Shown in pieces: positions 43,371 to 51,644 of a stretch of 64,000 nucleotides of DNA; position 1 is the first letter of the stretch, and the number at the start of each line of letters is the position of its first letter. Location of the stretch: positions 930,001-994,000 of the forward strand of contig NZ_CP070968.1 of the NCBI RefSeq assembly GCF_017086445.1, given 5' to 3'. Origin of the DNA: Brevundimonas fontaquae (GTDB lineage: Bacteria; Pseudomonadota; Alphaproteobacteria; Caulobacterales; Caulobacteraceae). A program made the translations under genes and the position numbers. The notes beneath the pieces are model-generated. The model did not search any database, was not told the origin of the DNA, and saw nothing but the letters and a program-made list of their open reading frames with translations.

Positions 43371-44366
43371 ATGGCGGAACACAGACCCATGCCCGCACCC
43401 CAGGTCCTGTTCGTCACCTCCAACCGCATCGGCGACTGCGTCATCTCGTCGGGCGTGATCCGCGAGATCGCGCGTCAGGTCTCTGGGGCCGAGATCACCG
43501 TCGCCTGCGGCCGGCCGCCCGCGCCCTTCTTCCGCAATGCGCCCGGCGTGGTGCGCACCATCGTGCTCGACAAGAAGAAGCTGTCCGGCCACTGGCTCGA
43601 TCTGTGGAAACAGGTCGTCGGCACGCGCTGGGACCTGGTGATCGACATCCGGGGTTCGGCGCTCAGCTATCTGATCCCCGCCAAGCGGCGCATCGTCTAT
43701 AACCGCTCGTGGGAGACGGGCCTGCGCAAGGTCGAGATGGTGTCGCGCCTGATGGGTTCGCCGACGCCGCTGGATCCCGAAATCTTCCTGGACGATCAGG
43801 CGCGGGCCGAGGCCGCCGCCGTGATCGATCCGCAGCTGGCGGGCGGCGCGGGTCCCGGCCCGATCATCGCCCTCGCCCCCATCGCACATCAGCCGGGCAA
43901 GAGCTGGCCCGCCGATCGTTGGGGCGCGCTGGTCGAGAAGCTGAAAGCCGAGCCGCGCTTCGACGGCTGGCGCTTCATGCCGGTGGGCGGACCGGGCGAC
44001 CGGCCGCCCGCGACCCCGGCTCTGGAAGCTGCTGGCCACACCGAGCAAGGAGGGCGCGGCATCGACTTCGTCGGCAAGGGCGACATCTTGGCCTCGGCGG
44101 CCGCCATCGACCGGGCCGATCTGTTCGTCGGCAACGATTCGGGTCTGATGCACGTCTCCGCCGCGCTGGGCCGGCCGACCCTGGGTCTGTTCGGTCCGAC
44201 GGAGTGGTGGCTGTACGGTCCCTGGGGACCCAAGACGCGCACGGCGGCGTCCAACGAGACGCGCGGCCAGTTCGCGCCGATCGAGGACCTGACAGTGGAT
44301 CACGTCTTCGACGCGGTGCTGGCGCTACATGACGCCTACATCGTCGAAACGCCTGCGAACCCTTGA
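43371..44366 (+). CDS. Glycosyltransferase family 9 (ADP-heptose:LPS heptosyltransferase-like)
   Basis: A 331-residue GT9 enzyme with two Rossmann-like domains. Visible are VLFVTSNRIGDCVISSGVIREIA at the N-terminus, DLVIDIRGSALSYLIP in the middle, ALAPIAHQPGKSWPADRWGALVEKL, and the nucleotide-sugar site DRADLFVGNDSGLMHVSAALGRPTLGLFGPTEWW. Family members add heptose to the lipopolysaccharide core at the inner membrane. Caulobacterales often lack classical heptose, so the donor here is uncertain. The ATG at 43389 is an alternative start. infC follows 113 bases later. Confidence 0.85.
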   Translation: MAEHRPMPAPQVLFVTSNRIGDCVISSGVIREIARQVSGAEITVACGRPPAPFFRNAPGVVRTIVLDKKKLSGHWLDLWKQVVGTRWDLVIDIRGSALSYLIPAKRRIVYNRSWETGLRKVEMVSRLMGSPTPLDPEIFLDDQARAEAAAVIDPQLAGGAGPGPIIALAPIAHQPGKSWPADRWGALVEKLKAEPRFDGWRFMPVGGPGDRPPATPALEAAGHTEQGGRGIDFVGKGDILASAAAIDRADLFVGNDSGLMHVSAALGRPTLGLFGPTEWWLYGPWGPKTRTAASNETRGQFAPIEDLTVDHVFDAVLALHDAYIVETPANP

Positions 44367-44479
44367 AAAATCGGGGCTCGCGGCGCATATTGCCGGCCTT
44401 GAGGGGAACGTGGCGATCGCCGCGTGCATTCGCTCATCACGACATACGCCTTCTCTGACCACATAAGGAAACGACGCCC

Positions 44480-45013
44480 ATTCGCCGTCCCATGCAAGCG
44501 CCACCCGTGAAAGACGGGCCGCGTATGAACCAGGATATCCGCGCCCCTCGCGTTCTGCTCATCGACCAGAACGGCGAAAAACAGGGCGTCATGCCCACCT
44601 CTGCTGCTCTGGAAGCCGCCGAGGAAGCCGGGATGGACCTGGTCGAGATCGTCTCCACCTCCGAGCCGCCGGTGGCCAAGATCCTCGATTACGGCAAGCA
44701 CCGTTTCCAGGAACAGAAGAAGAAGGCCGAGCAGCGCAAGCGCCAGAAGGTCGTCGAGTTGAAGGAGATCAAACTCCGTCCGAACATCGACACCCACGAC
44801 TATGAGGTGAAGGCCAAGGCCATGCACCGCTTCTTCGAGGAAGGCGACAAGGTCAAGGTCACCCTGCGCTTCCGCGGTCGCGAAATGGCGCACCCCGAAC
44901 TGGGCATGAAGCTGCTGAACAAGGTCCAGGCCGACTTCGACGAAGTCGCCAAGGTCGAGTTCTCGCCCAAGATGGAAGGCCGCCAGATGATCATGATCCT
45001 GGCCCCGCGCTGA
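44480..45013 (+). CDS. infC: Translation initiation factor IF-3, AUU start
   Basis: IF-3 binds the 30S subunit and proofreads the start codon and initiator tRNA. The protein has 177 residues when read from the ATT at 44480. The N-terminal domain is [25 protein letters not shown], then the linker [20 protein letters not shown], then the C-terminal domain [20 protein letters not shown]. The frame beginning [14 protein letters not shown] agrees with alphaproteobacterial IF-3, and an AAGGAA site lies nine bases before the ATT, so the AUG at 44492 is probably internal. An AUU start allows IF-3 to repress its own synthesis. Confidence 0.92.
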   Translation: MRRPMQAPPVKDGPRMNQDIRAPRVLLIDQNGEKQGVMPTSAALEAAEEAGMDLVEIVSTSEPPVAKILDYGKHRFQEQKKKAEQRKRQKVVELKEIKLRPNIDTHDYEVKAKAMHRFFEEGDKVKVTLRFRGREMAHPELGMKLLNKVQADFDEVAKVEFSPKMEGRQMIMILAPR

Positions 45014-45035
45014 TCGCGATCCATCGCTGAATACC

Positions 45036-45070
45036 AAACGCCCCGGTCCCGAGACCGGGGCGTTTTTCTT
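45036..45070 (+). terminator. Rho-independent terminator of infC
   Basis: A 13-bp perfect stem (AAACGCCCCGGTC/GACCGGGGCGTTT) followed by further T residues, 23 bases after the infC stop. Confidence 0.93.
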
Positions 45071-45097
45071 TGCTGGAGAAACGGCTAAGCGTTGGGA

Positions 45098-46402
45098 ATG
45101 ACGAACGCCGATACGGTCGCTGCGCGCACCCCGCCGCCCAAGCTTAAGACACCGGCGCTGGCCGTGTTGTTCGCGACGGTGTTCATCAATCTGGTCGGGT
45201 TTGGGCTGGTGGTGCCGTTGCTGCCGTTCTTCGCTCAGAGCCTGAAGGCCGACGCGTGGCAGATCACGCTGATGTTTTCGGCCTATTCGCTGGGTCAGTT
45301 CTTCGCCGAGCCGTTCTGGGGGCGGTTGTCGGATCGGATCGGGCGAAAGCCCGTGCTGTTGATGACCCTGATCGCCAATGCGTTGGGCTATCTGATGCTG
45401 GCCTTCGTGCCCAACATCTGGTTGGCGATCGCGGTCAGGCTGTTCACCGGCCTGGGCGCGGGCAATATCTCGACGGTTCAAGGGTATGTCGCCGATGTGA
45501 CCCCGCCTGAGCAGCGGGCCGGGCGAATGGGTCTGATCGGGGCGGCGTTCGGCCTGGGCTTCATCGTCGGTCCGGGCTTAGGTGGATTGCTGACGCAGCC
45601 GCAGCTGGGACGGTTGGGCTATCAGCTGCCGATCTTCCTGGCGGCGGCGCTGGCGGCGGTTGCGGCGGTCGGCGTGGTCGTCTTCCTGCGCGAAAGCCGG
45701 GCCAAGGCCGATCCCGCCGCGCCGCGTCCGGCCTTCCTGGCGGGGCTGAAGGATGCGCGTGACAACGCGGTGGTTTCGCGCGTGCTGGTCGTGACGCTGA
45801 TCTATATGGCCGGGTTTTCGGCGATGGAGAGCGTGTTCGGCCTGTGGTCCGAGAGCCGCTATCAATGGGGCGCGCGCGAGGTGGGGCTCAGCTTCATGAT
45901 CGTGGGCATCGTCTCGACGCTGAACCAGGGGTTCTTCGCCGGGCGGCTGGCGCGACGCTTCGGCGAATCGCGCGTGCTGGCCACCGGCATGCTGCTGTTT
46001 GGAACCTCGCTGGTGTTGCAGGTGCTGGCGCCGGTCGCGTGGTTTCCCGCGACGCGACTCGAGCTGGGTGCCCTGACGATCCCGGTCGTCCAGGGCTGGA
46101 TCATTCCGATCGTAATGGCGATTGGCGCGTGCGGCATGTCGCTGGCCATGCCCAACATTTCGGCCATGATCAGCCGCGCCTCGCCGCCTGATCGGCAGGG
46201 GGCCATGCTGGGCCTGAACATGGCCTCCAGCTCGGTGGCGCGCATCTTCGGGCCGATGATCGCGGGCGCGCTGTTCTCGGGGCTGGGCCATGACTGGCCC
46301 TTCGTGATCGGGGCGCTGCTGACCCTCCCGGCGGCCCTGATGGCGATCAACGCCGGGCGCGTCATTCGCAGCGGCGAGGGCGGCGTCAAAGCCCCGGCCT
46401 GA
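45098..46402 (+). CDS. MFS transporter, TetA-like
   Basis: A 434-residue, 12-helix major facilitator. The motif A region between helices 2 and 3 reads WGRLSDRIGRKPVLL. The helix 5 antiporter motif is present as GLIGAAFGLGFIVGPGLGGLL. These two, with GYVADVTPPEQRAGRMG, mark the drug:proton antiporter group with tetracycline exporters. The drug or metabolite is unknown. The ATG at 45098 is preferred to the TTG at 45092; no strong ribosome site is evident for either. It separates infC from rpmI-rplT, which are usually adjacent. Confidence 0.88.
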   Translation: MTNADTVAARTPPPKLKTPALAVLFATVFINLVGFGLVVPLLPFFAQSLKADAWQITLMFSAYSLGQFFAEPFWGRLSDRIGRKPVLLMTLIANALGYLMLAFVPNIWLAIAVRLFTGLGAGNISTVQGYVADVTPPEQRAGRMGLIGAAFGLGFIVGPGLGGLLTQPQLGRLGYQLPIFLAAALAAVAAVGVVVFLRESRAKADPAAPRPAFLAGLKDARDNAVVSRVLVVTLIYMAGFSAMESVFGLWSESRYQWGAREVGLSFMIVGIVSTLNQGFFAGRLARRFGESRVLATGMLLFGTSLVLQVLAPVAWFPATRLELGALTIPVVQGWIIPIVMAIGACGMSLAMPNISAMISRASPPDRQGAMLGLNMASSSVARIFGPMIAGALFSGLGHDWPFVIGALLTLPAALMAINAGRVIRSGEGGVKAPA

Positions 46403-46454
46403 CTCGTCTTGCAATGACGGCGCTCTTCACGTAGAAGCCGCGCCTTCGCGTACC

Positions 46455-46489
46455 GAACCGCCAGGCGAACAGGCATGCCTGGGCGGTTC
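46455..46489 (+). other. Stem-loop in the rpmI leader
   Basis: GAACCGCCAGGC (46455-46466) pairs with GCCTGGGCGGTTC (46477-46489), with one bulged G and a ten-base loop. It lies 76 bases before the rpmI start and upstream of hairpin element A. It may be the end of the MFS message or part of a ribosomal-protein leader. Confidence 0.6.
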
Positions 46490-46516
46490 CTAAACTCTGG
46501 AGAGACACCTCCCCAC

Positions 46517-46546
46517 GGGCTCAAGTAGTCCGAAGGACGGTAGCCC
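46517..46546 (+). repeat. 30-nt hairpin element, copy A, in the rpmI leader
   Basis: The outer stem GGGCT/AGCCC encloses CAAGTA, an inner stem GTCC/GGAC with GAA loop, and a GGT bulge. It ends eight bases before the GGAG site of rpmI. It matches copies B and C at 33885 and 33925. Confidence 0.75.
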
Positions 46547-46564
46547 TCCAAAAAGGAGACTGAA

Positions 46565-46762
46565 ATGCCGAAACTGAAGACGAAGTCGGGCGCCAAGAAG
46601 CGCTTCAAATTCACGGCCACTGGCAAGGTTAAGGCCGGCGTTGCGGGCAAGCGTCACCGCTTGATCAGCCACAACTCGAAATACATCCGCCAGAACCGCG
46701 GCACCTCGGTCATGGCCGACGCCGACGCCAAGAAGATCAAATCCTACATGCCGTACGCCTGA
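46565..46762 (+). CDS. rpmI: 50S ribosomal protein L35
   Basis: A 65-residue, very basic ribosomal protein with the typical start [25 protein letters not shown] and the family stretch [20 protein letters not shown]. The ribosome site AAAGGAG lies eight bases before the ATG. The leader contains two hairpins. rplT follows 55 bases later, forming the usual L35-L20 operon. Confidence 0.98.
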   Translation: MPKLKTKSGAKKRFKFTATGKVKAGVAGKRHRLISHNSKYIRQNRGTSVMADADAKKIKSYMPYA

Positions 46763-46817
46763 TCGGCGCGCGCTGTACGACTGATCTCCATCCCAAAGAA
46801 TTTGAAGGAATAGCGAC

Positions 46818-47171
46818 ATGGCTCGCGTTAAACGTGGCGTAACCTCGCACGCCAAGCACAAGAAGGTTCTGGAGCAGGCCAAGGGCTTCTCCGGCCGCCG
46901 CAAGAATACCATCCGTACGGCCAAGGCCGCCGTCGACCGCGCCGGGCAATACGCCTATCGCGACCGTCGCGCAAAGAAGCGCAACTTCCGCGCCCTGTGG
47001 ATCCAGCGCATCAACGCCGCCGCCCGTCTGGAAGGCTTCACCTACAGCCAGTTCATCAACGGTCTGAACAAGGCCGGCATCGAACTGGACCGCAAGGTTC
47101 TGGCCGCGATCGCCGCTGACGCGACCGGCTTCAAGGCTGTCGCCGACAAGGTCCGCGCCGCCCTGGCTTAA
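46818..47171 (+). CDS. rplT: 50S ribosomal protein L20
   Basis: L20 is an early assembly protein of the large subunit. The 117-residue sequence is canonical: [36 protein letters not shown], then [24 protein letters not shown]. In other bacteria L20 or its partner autoregulates the rpmI-rplT message by binding the leader. A hairpin element and a terminator follow the stop. Confidence 0.98.
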   Translation: MARVKRGVTSHAKHKKVLEQAKGFSGRRKNTIRTAKAAVDRAGQYAYRDRRAKKRNFRALWIQRINAAARLEGFTYSQFINGLNKAGIELDRKVLAAIAADATGFKAVADKVRAALA

Positions 47172-47176
47172 GGGCC

Positions 47177-47215
47177 GCGCTCAAGTCGCGAGCGATCGCG
47201 TCGCGAGCGTAGCGC
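47177..47215 (+). repeat. Hairpin element, variant copy D, after rplT
   Basis: Shares the outer arm pattern of copies A-C (GCGCTCAAG on the left, GTAGCGC on the right) but has a longer inner CGCGAGCG-type stem, 39 bases in all. It begins six bases after the rplT stop. Confidence 0.5.
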
Positions 47216-47225
47216 AACAAGAATG

Positions 47226-47258
47226 ACGCCCGCTCCGGTTTCCGGGGCGGGCGTTCTT
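47226..47258 (+). terminator. Rho-independent terminator of rpmI-rplT
   Basis: A 13-bp stem (ACGCCCGCTCCGG/CCGGGGCGGGCGT, one G-U pair), TTT loop and TTCTT tail. It also borders the end of the convergent histidine kinase gene. Confidence 0.85.
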
Positions 47259-47262
47259 CGTT

Positions 47263-48858
47263 TCAGGCGGCCTCTGCGACCTCGGCCACACGGCTCTGCG
47301 CCAGCACCATGCGGATGGCGTTCAGAAGGGCGTCGGGCTGGATCGGCTTTTGCGCCACGCCGTTCATGCCGGCGGCGATATAGTCCAGCTCGTCGCGCTC
47401 GTCGGCGTTCGCCGTCAGGGCCAGGATCGGCAGGTCGCCGGCCGGGCCGGGCAGGGCGCGGATAGCCCGCGTCGCGGCGACCCCGTCCATCACCGGCATC
47501 TTGATGTCCATCACGGCCAGGTCGAACGGTCGAGCCCTGACGGCGTCCACCGCCTCTCGCCCGTTCTCGGCCATCTCGCAGGTGCAGCCGAACATCTCCA
47601 GCAGTTTGCCGGCGACGAAGCGGTTGGTGGCGTTGTCGTCCACCACCAGCACATGCAGGGTCTCGTGCGGCGTCGGCTCGGCCATGGCCGGGGCAGGCGC
47701 CGCGCTCTCGGTCGCGACACGCAGCGGCAGGCGCACCTGAAAGCGCGCGCCGCCCTGGGGCGAGGCGCCCAGCGAGATCGCGCCGCCCATCCGTTCGGCG
47801 ATCTGTCGGCAGATGGCCAGGCCCAGGCCCGCGCCCGCCCCCTCGCGCCCGGCCTTTCCGGTGTTGAAGGGATCAAAGATGGTCGCGGCCGCCGCCTCGG
47901 GCACGCCGGGTCCGCTGTCGTCCACGGTGAAGATCACCTCGCCGTCGGATCGGCTCTCGATCAGGGCGACGACCTCGCCCGTCAGGGTGAACTTCAGCGC
48001 ATTGCCGATCAGATTGTTCAGCAGCTGCTTCAACCGCATCCCGTCGGCCCGAACGCAAGGAACGGTCAGGTCGGTGCGGATGGTCAGACCGAGCGACTTC
48101 TCCTCGGCCCGTGCGCGCCACAGGGCGTCGATGTCGAAGGCGACGGCCGATAGGTCCAGCGGCTCCTCCTCCAGCGTCAGCATGCCGGCCGAGGCGCGCG
48201 ACATGTCGAGCGCGTCGGTCAGCAGCCGCAGCAGGCTCTGGCCCGAATCGATCACGGTGCGGACGTAGGGACGCAGCTCTTCCTGCTCCAGCTTCTTGTC
48301 CATCAGGGCCGCGACGCCCAGCACCCCGTTCAGGGGTGTGCGGATCTCGTGGCTCATCACCGCCAGGAACTCGGACTTGGCCCGGCTGGAGGCGACGGCC
48401 TCGGCCTCGGCCAGCGCCAGGTCGCGGGCCAGGGCGCTCATTTCCTCGGCCCGCTGGCGGTGCAGGGCCGCGCCGGCCTGCACCACCTGCAGCGCCGTGC
48501 CGACGCCGACGTAGCGGCCGTCCGCCACCACGATGAAGCCCGTCAGCAAGGCGCCCAGTTCCGCCGCGTCATAGGCGTGGAAGAAGGCCTCGGCGCTGGT
48601 CGCCGCCTCCGCCACCGGCGCATTGCGATCCATCAGGCTTTCTGCGGGCTTTCGGGCATACAGGGCGCGTCCGAACTCGGCCGCCATCCTCAGGGTGAAG
48701 GCGTTGCGTTCGATGATGCCGAGGGGGCGGCCATCGTCATCGACGACAGCCAGGGCCAGGGTGTTCGGCTCGGTCTGGAACCGTTCGAACACATCGGCGC
48801 CCGGCGTGGACGGAGCCACAGGCGCGATCAAGTCGACGAAATCACCGATCAGCGGCAT
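47263..48858 (-). CDS. Hybrid histidine kinase with response receiver
   Basis: A 531-residue cytoplasmic sensor kinase with no membrane segment. The N-terminal 150 residues carry a CBS-like pattern (LALAVVDDDGRPLGIIERNAFTLRMA), followed by a coiled region. Then come the H-box MSHEIRTPLNGVLG (His about residue 172), the N-box LNNLIGNALKFT, the G boxes VDDSGPGVP and AGLGLAICRQ, and a C-terminal receiver (VLVVDDNATNRF with the phospho-Asp in AVMDIKMPVMDG and Lys in AQKPIQ). All catalytic residues are present. The ATG at 48858 has a GAGGA site. The partner is not encoded nearby. Confidence 0.92.
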   Translation of the reverse strand: MPLIGDFVDLIAPVAPSTPGADVFERFQTEPNTLALAVVDDDGRPLGIIERNAFTLRMAAEFGRALYARKPAESLMDRNAPVAEAATSAEAFFHAYDAAELGALLTGFIVVADGRYVGVGTALQVVQAGAALHRQRAEEMSALARDLALAEAEAVASSRAKSEFLAVMSHEIRTPLNGVLGVAALMDKKLEQEELRPYVRTVIDSGQSLLRLLTDALDMSRASAGMLTLEEEPLDLSAVAFDIDALWRARAEEKSLGLTIRTDLTVPCVRADGMRLKQLLNNLIGNALKFTLTGEVVALIESRSDGEVIFTVDDSGPGVPEAAAATIFDPFNTGKAGREGAGAGLGLAICRQIAERMGGAISLGASPQGGARFQVRLPLRVATESAAPAPAMAEPTPHETLHVLVVDDNATNRFVAGKLLEMFGCTCEMAENGREAVDAVRARPFDLAVMDIKMPVMDGVAATRAIRALPGPAGDLPILALTANADERDELDYIAAGMNGVAQKPIQPDALLNAIRMVLAQSRVAEVAEAA

Positions 48859-49026
48859 CAAGGTCCTCGCAAGTCCGGAGGCCTGATTAGACGGTGATAT
48901 TTAACGCCAGCTTTGCCGTTCATGAACCTTTCGCGGCGGGTTTTCGACAGTCGATCCGTAGGCGGATGGAAAGTCCGGACTGCGAGCGATATTCCCTCGC
49001 GCACGCGACTTCGATAGCCTCGCCGT

Positions 49027-50001
49027 ATGATGCGCACCCTGATCTGCGGCTTGGTTGCCGCCCTCGTTCTTGTCACTCCCGCCGCCGCGCAGGACCGACG
49101 CGTGGCCGTGACCTTCGACGACCTGCCGTTCCAGACGGATGCGGCGACCCTATGCGATCCGGCGCGCCTGATGACGATCACCCAGGATTTCGTCGCCATG
49201 CTGAAGCCGCTGGACACGCACGGCACAGCCTTCGTCAATGCGGGCAAGGTGTGCGAGGCCGAGCGCGCCACGATCCTGCCGCGCGTGCTGAACGTCTGGC
49301 TGGACGCTGGTCTGGACCTGGGCAACCACACCAACACCCATCTGAACATCCACTCGACGACGGTTGAGGCCTATCTGGCCGACGTGGACGCCGGGGCGCC
49401 GATCGTTCGGCAGGCGCTTGAGGCGCGCGGCCAGACCCTGCGTTGGTTCCGCCACCCCTATCTGTTCACCGGCGAGACGCAGGAAAAGCACGACGCCATC
49501 GCCGCCGGCCTGGCCCAGCGCGGCTATACGGTCGCGCCTGTGACCCTCGACAACAACGACTGGATGTTCGCCGACGTCTATCGCAAGGCCGAGCAGATCG
49601 GCGACCAAGCGCTGATGCAGCGCATCGGTCAGGCCTATGTGGCGCATATGGCGACGGTGCTGGACTTCTACGAACCCTACAGCGCAGAGGTGGCGGGCGG
49701 GCGTGAACCGGCGCAGGTGCTGCTGCTGCACGCCAACAGCCTGAACCAGGCCTATTATCCGCAGATCCACGCCCTGTATCTGGCGCGCGGCTATCGCTTC
49801 GTGCCGCTGGAAGAGGCGCTGGCCGATCCGATCTACGGCCATGCCGACACCTATGTCCGCGCCAACGGAATCTCGTGGCTGCATCGCTGGATGCAGACCG
49901 ACGGCCGGCCCATCCGCTGGGAGCCGGAACCGCCTGCCTGGATCGTGGCGGCCAACAAGGCGCCGGCGTCGGAACTTCAGGCCATCGCATCGGCCCCTTG
50001 A
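49027..50001 (+). CDS. Exported polysaccharide deacetylase
   Basis: A 324-residue family 4 carbohydrate esterase (NodB fold). The signal peptide ends near residue 22 (PAAAQ). The metal and base residues are visible in AVTFDDLPF (Asp-Asp), LGNHTNTHLNIH (the H-x-x-x-H pair), and RWFRHPYLFTG. It should deacetylate an amino-sugar polymer in the periplasm or at the surface; peptidoglycan and an exopolysaccharide are both possible. A large hairpin terminator follows before pheS. Confidence 0.88.
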   Translation: MMRTLICGLVAALVLVTPAAAQDRRVAVTFDDLPFQTDAATLCDPARLMTITQDFVAMLKPLDTHGTAFVNAGKVCEAERATILPRVLNVWLDAGLDLGNHTNTHLNIHSTTVEAYLADVDAGAPIVRQALEARGQTLRWFRHPYLFTGETQEKHDAIAAGLAQRGYTVAPVTLDNNDWMFADVYRKAEQIGDQALMQRIGQAYVAHMATVLDFYEPYSAEVAGGREPAQVLLLHANSLNQAYYPQIHALYLARGYRFVPLEEALADPIYGHADTYVRANGISWLHRWMQTDGRPIRWEPEPPAWIVAANKAPASELQAIASAP

Positions 50002-50028
50002 AGGGTGACGAAACGGCTTCCACCCGTC

Positions 50029-50096
50029 AGGCCTGATCGGCTGAGGGGAAATCGCTTCGCGATTTCGCTGATGCCGTGAATCAGGCCTTTATTTTC
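50029..50096 (+). terminator. Large compound hairpin with T-rich tail before pheS
   Basis: An outer stem AGGCCTGAT/ATCAGGCCT continues into CGGC/GCCG and an inner hairpin GAAATCGC-TTC-GCGATTTC, followed by TTTATTTT. It probably terminates the deacetylase message; it may also sit inside a pheS leader. Confidence 0.7.
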
Positions 50097-50180
50097 ACCG
50101 TGAGCATGATTCACGCTCCTGTCGGAACCGCGAGGCGGTTCCGTCCGAACCGATCATGCTCTAAGGCACGGGGCAAATGA
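50076..50180 (+). other. Possible leader ORF overlapping the pheS start
   Basis: A 34-codon frame beginning GTG AAT CAG GCC TTT ATT TTC contains three Phe codons and ends in a TGA that overlaps the pheS ATG. A GGAACCGC-GAG-GCGGTTCC hairpin lies within it. It could be a phenylalanine-sensing leader peptide or merely part of an intergenic repeat; no ribosome site is convincing. Confidence 0.25.
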
Positions 50181-51253
50181 CCGATCTCGCCACACTCGAA
50201 CTCGACCTGATCAACGCCATCGGCGGCGCGGAAACCGTCGCCGCCCTGGAGGAGGTGCGCGTCGCCGCCCTGGGCAAGTCCGGCTCCGTCTCCGGCCTGC
50301 TGAAGGGCATGGGCGCCATGAGCCCCGACGAACGCCGTGAACAGGGGCCGATGATCAACGGCCTGCGCGACCGCGTCGCCGCCGCCATCGCCGCGAAGAA
50401 GACCGCGCTGGAAGCCGCCGAACTGGACGCCCGCCTGCTGTCGGAACGCATCGACCTGACCCTGCCGGCGCGTCCGCGCAGGAAGGGCGGAGTCCATCCG
50501 ACCATGCAGGTGATGGACGAGATGATCGCCCTGTTCGCCGAGATGGGCTTCGCCGTGGCCGAAGGTCCGGACATCGAGGACGACTTCCACAACTTCACCG
50601 CCCTGAACTTCCCGCCCAAACACCCGGCGCGGGAAATGCACGACACTTTCTTCCTGAAGCCGGACCCCGAGACGGGCGAGCGGAAGGTCCTGCGCACCCA
50701 CACCTCGCCGGTGCAGGTCCGCACCATGATGAGCCAGAAGCCGCCGATCCGCATCGTCGCCCCGGGCCGCACCTTCCGCAAGGATTCGGACGCCACCCAC
50801 ACGCCGATGTTCCACCAGATCGAAGGCCTGGTGATCGACCGCGACATCCACATGGGTCACCTGAAGACGACGCTTCAGACCTTCATCGCCCGCTTCTTCG
50901 AGCTGGACGCGGTCCAGGCGCGCTTCCGCCCGCATCACTTCCCCTTCACCGAACCCTCGGCTGAAATGGACATCCGCTGCGACCGTTCGGGCGGGAAACT
51001 GGTCTTCAACACCGGCGACGACTGGCTGGAAATCCTGGGCTGCGGGATGGTGCATCCCAATGTGCTGAGGAACTGCGGCATCGACCCGGACGAATATCAG
51101 GGCTTCGCCTTCGGCATGGGCGTGGATCGGCTGGCCATGCTGAAATACGGCGTGCCGGACCTGCGCCCCATGTTCGACGCCGACACCCGCTGGCTGTCCC
51201 ATTACGGCTTCTCGGCCTTCGCCGCCCCCAACCCGGCCTCGGGCCTGAGCTGA
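50177..51253 (+). CDS. pheS: Phenylalanyl-tRNA synthetase alpha subunit
   Basis: PheS carries the catalytic site that charges tRNA-Phe; it forms an alpha2beta2 complex with PheT. The 358-residue protein has an N-terminal coiled region and the class II core. Visible elements are [19 protein letters not shown], motif 2 [33 protein letters not shown], and motif 3 [17 protein letters not shown]. The ATG is preceded by a short GGGG-type ribosome site only. A 128-residue gene of unknown function separates it from pheT. Confidence 0.97.
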   Translation: MTDLATLELDLINAIGGAETVAALEEVRVAALGKSGSVSGLLKGMGAMSPDERREQGPMINGLRDRVAAAIAAKKTALEAAELDARLLSERIDLTLPARPRRKGGVHPTMQVMDEMIALFAEMGFAVAEGPDIEDDFHNFTALNFPPKHPAREMHDTFFLKPDPETGERKVLRTHTSPVQVRTMMSQKPPIRIVAPGRTFRKDSDATHTPMFHQIEGLVIDRDIHMGHLKTTLQTFIARFFELDAVQARFRPHHFPFTEPSAEMDIRCDRSGGKLVFNTGDDWLEILGCGMVHPNVLRNCGIDPDEYQGFAFGMGVDRLAMLKYGVPDLRPMFDADTRWLSHYGFSAFAAPNPASGLS

Positions 51254-51257
51254 ACCC

Positions 51258-51644
51258 ATGACCACAGTAAACCTGCCTTTCCCGCCCGAATTCGCCCGTC
51301 AGCAAGTCTTCGAGGATATCCAGATCCCTTTGGCGGTCTTTTTCCGTCAGTTGGCGATGAGCAATGTCTCCATCGTCGAGGGGCGTGCGTTTCGACGTTG
51401 CAAGATCGAGGGACCGGCCGTGATGCTCGTCCTCGACGGCGTGGCTTTCGACGGCTGCAACATGGGGTTCGACGGAGGCGATGTTCGCAATCTGCTGCTT
51501 CGTCCGATGGGCAAGAAGGTGATCGGATCCGTGCCGTTCGCCATGTGCCTGTTCGAAAACTGTTCATTCAACGCCGTCGGCTTCACGGGTGAAGACCGTC
51601 ATCTTGAAGCGTTCCAGTCGGCCTTGAGCGGCGTCCAGCAATGA
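51258..51644 (+). CDS. Hypothetical protein inserted between pheS and pheT
   Basis: A 128-residue protein of unknown function, four bases after the pheS stop and overlapping the pheT start by four (ATGA). It has no signal peptide. The middle shows F-x-x-C repeats ([33 protein letters not shown]), which resemble short pentapeptide-type or beta-helical turns. Its DNA is less G+C-rich than pheS and pheT. It is fully coupled to the synthetase genes, but no role in aminoacylation is evident. Confidence 0.8.
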   Translation: MTTVNLPFPPEFARQQVFEDIQIPLAVFFRQLAMSNVSIVEGRAFRRCKIEGPAVMLVLDGVAFDGCNMGFDGGDVRNLLLRPMGKKVIGSVPFAMCLFENCSFNAVGFTGEDRHLEAFQSALSGVQQ

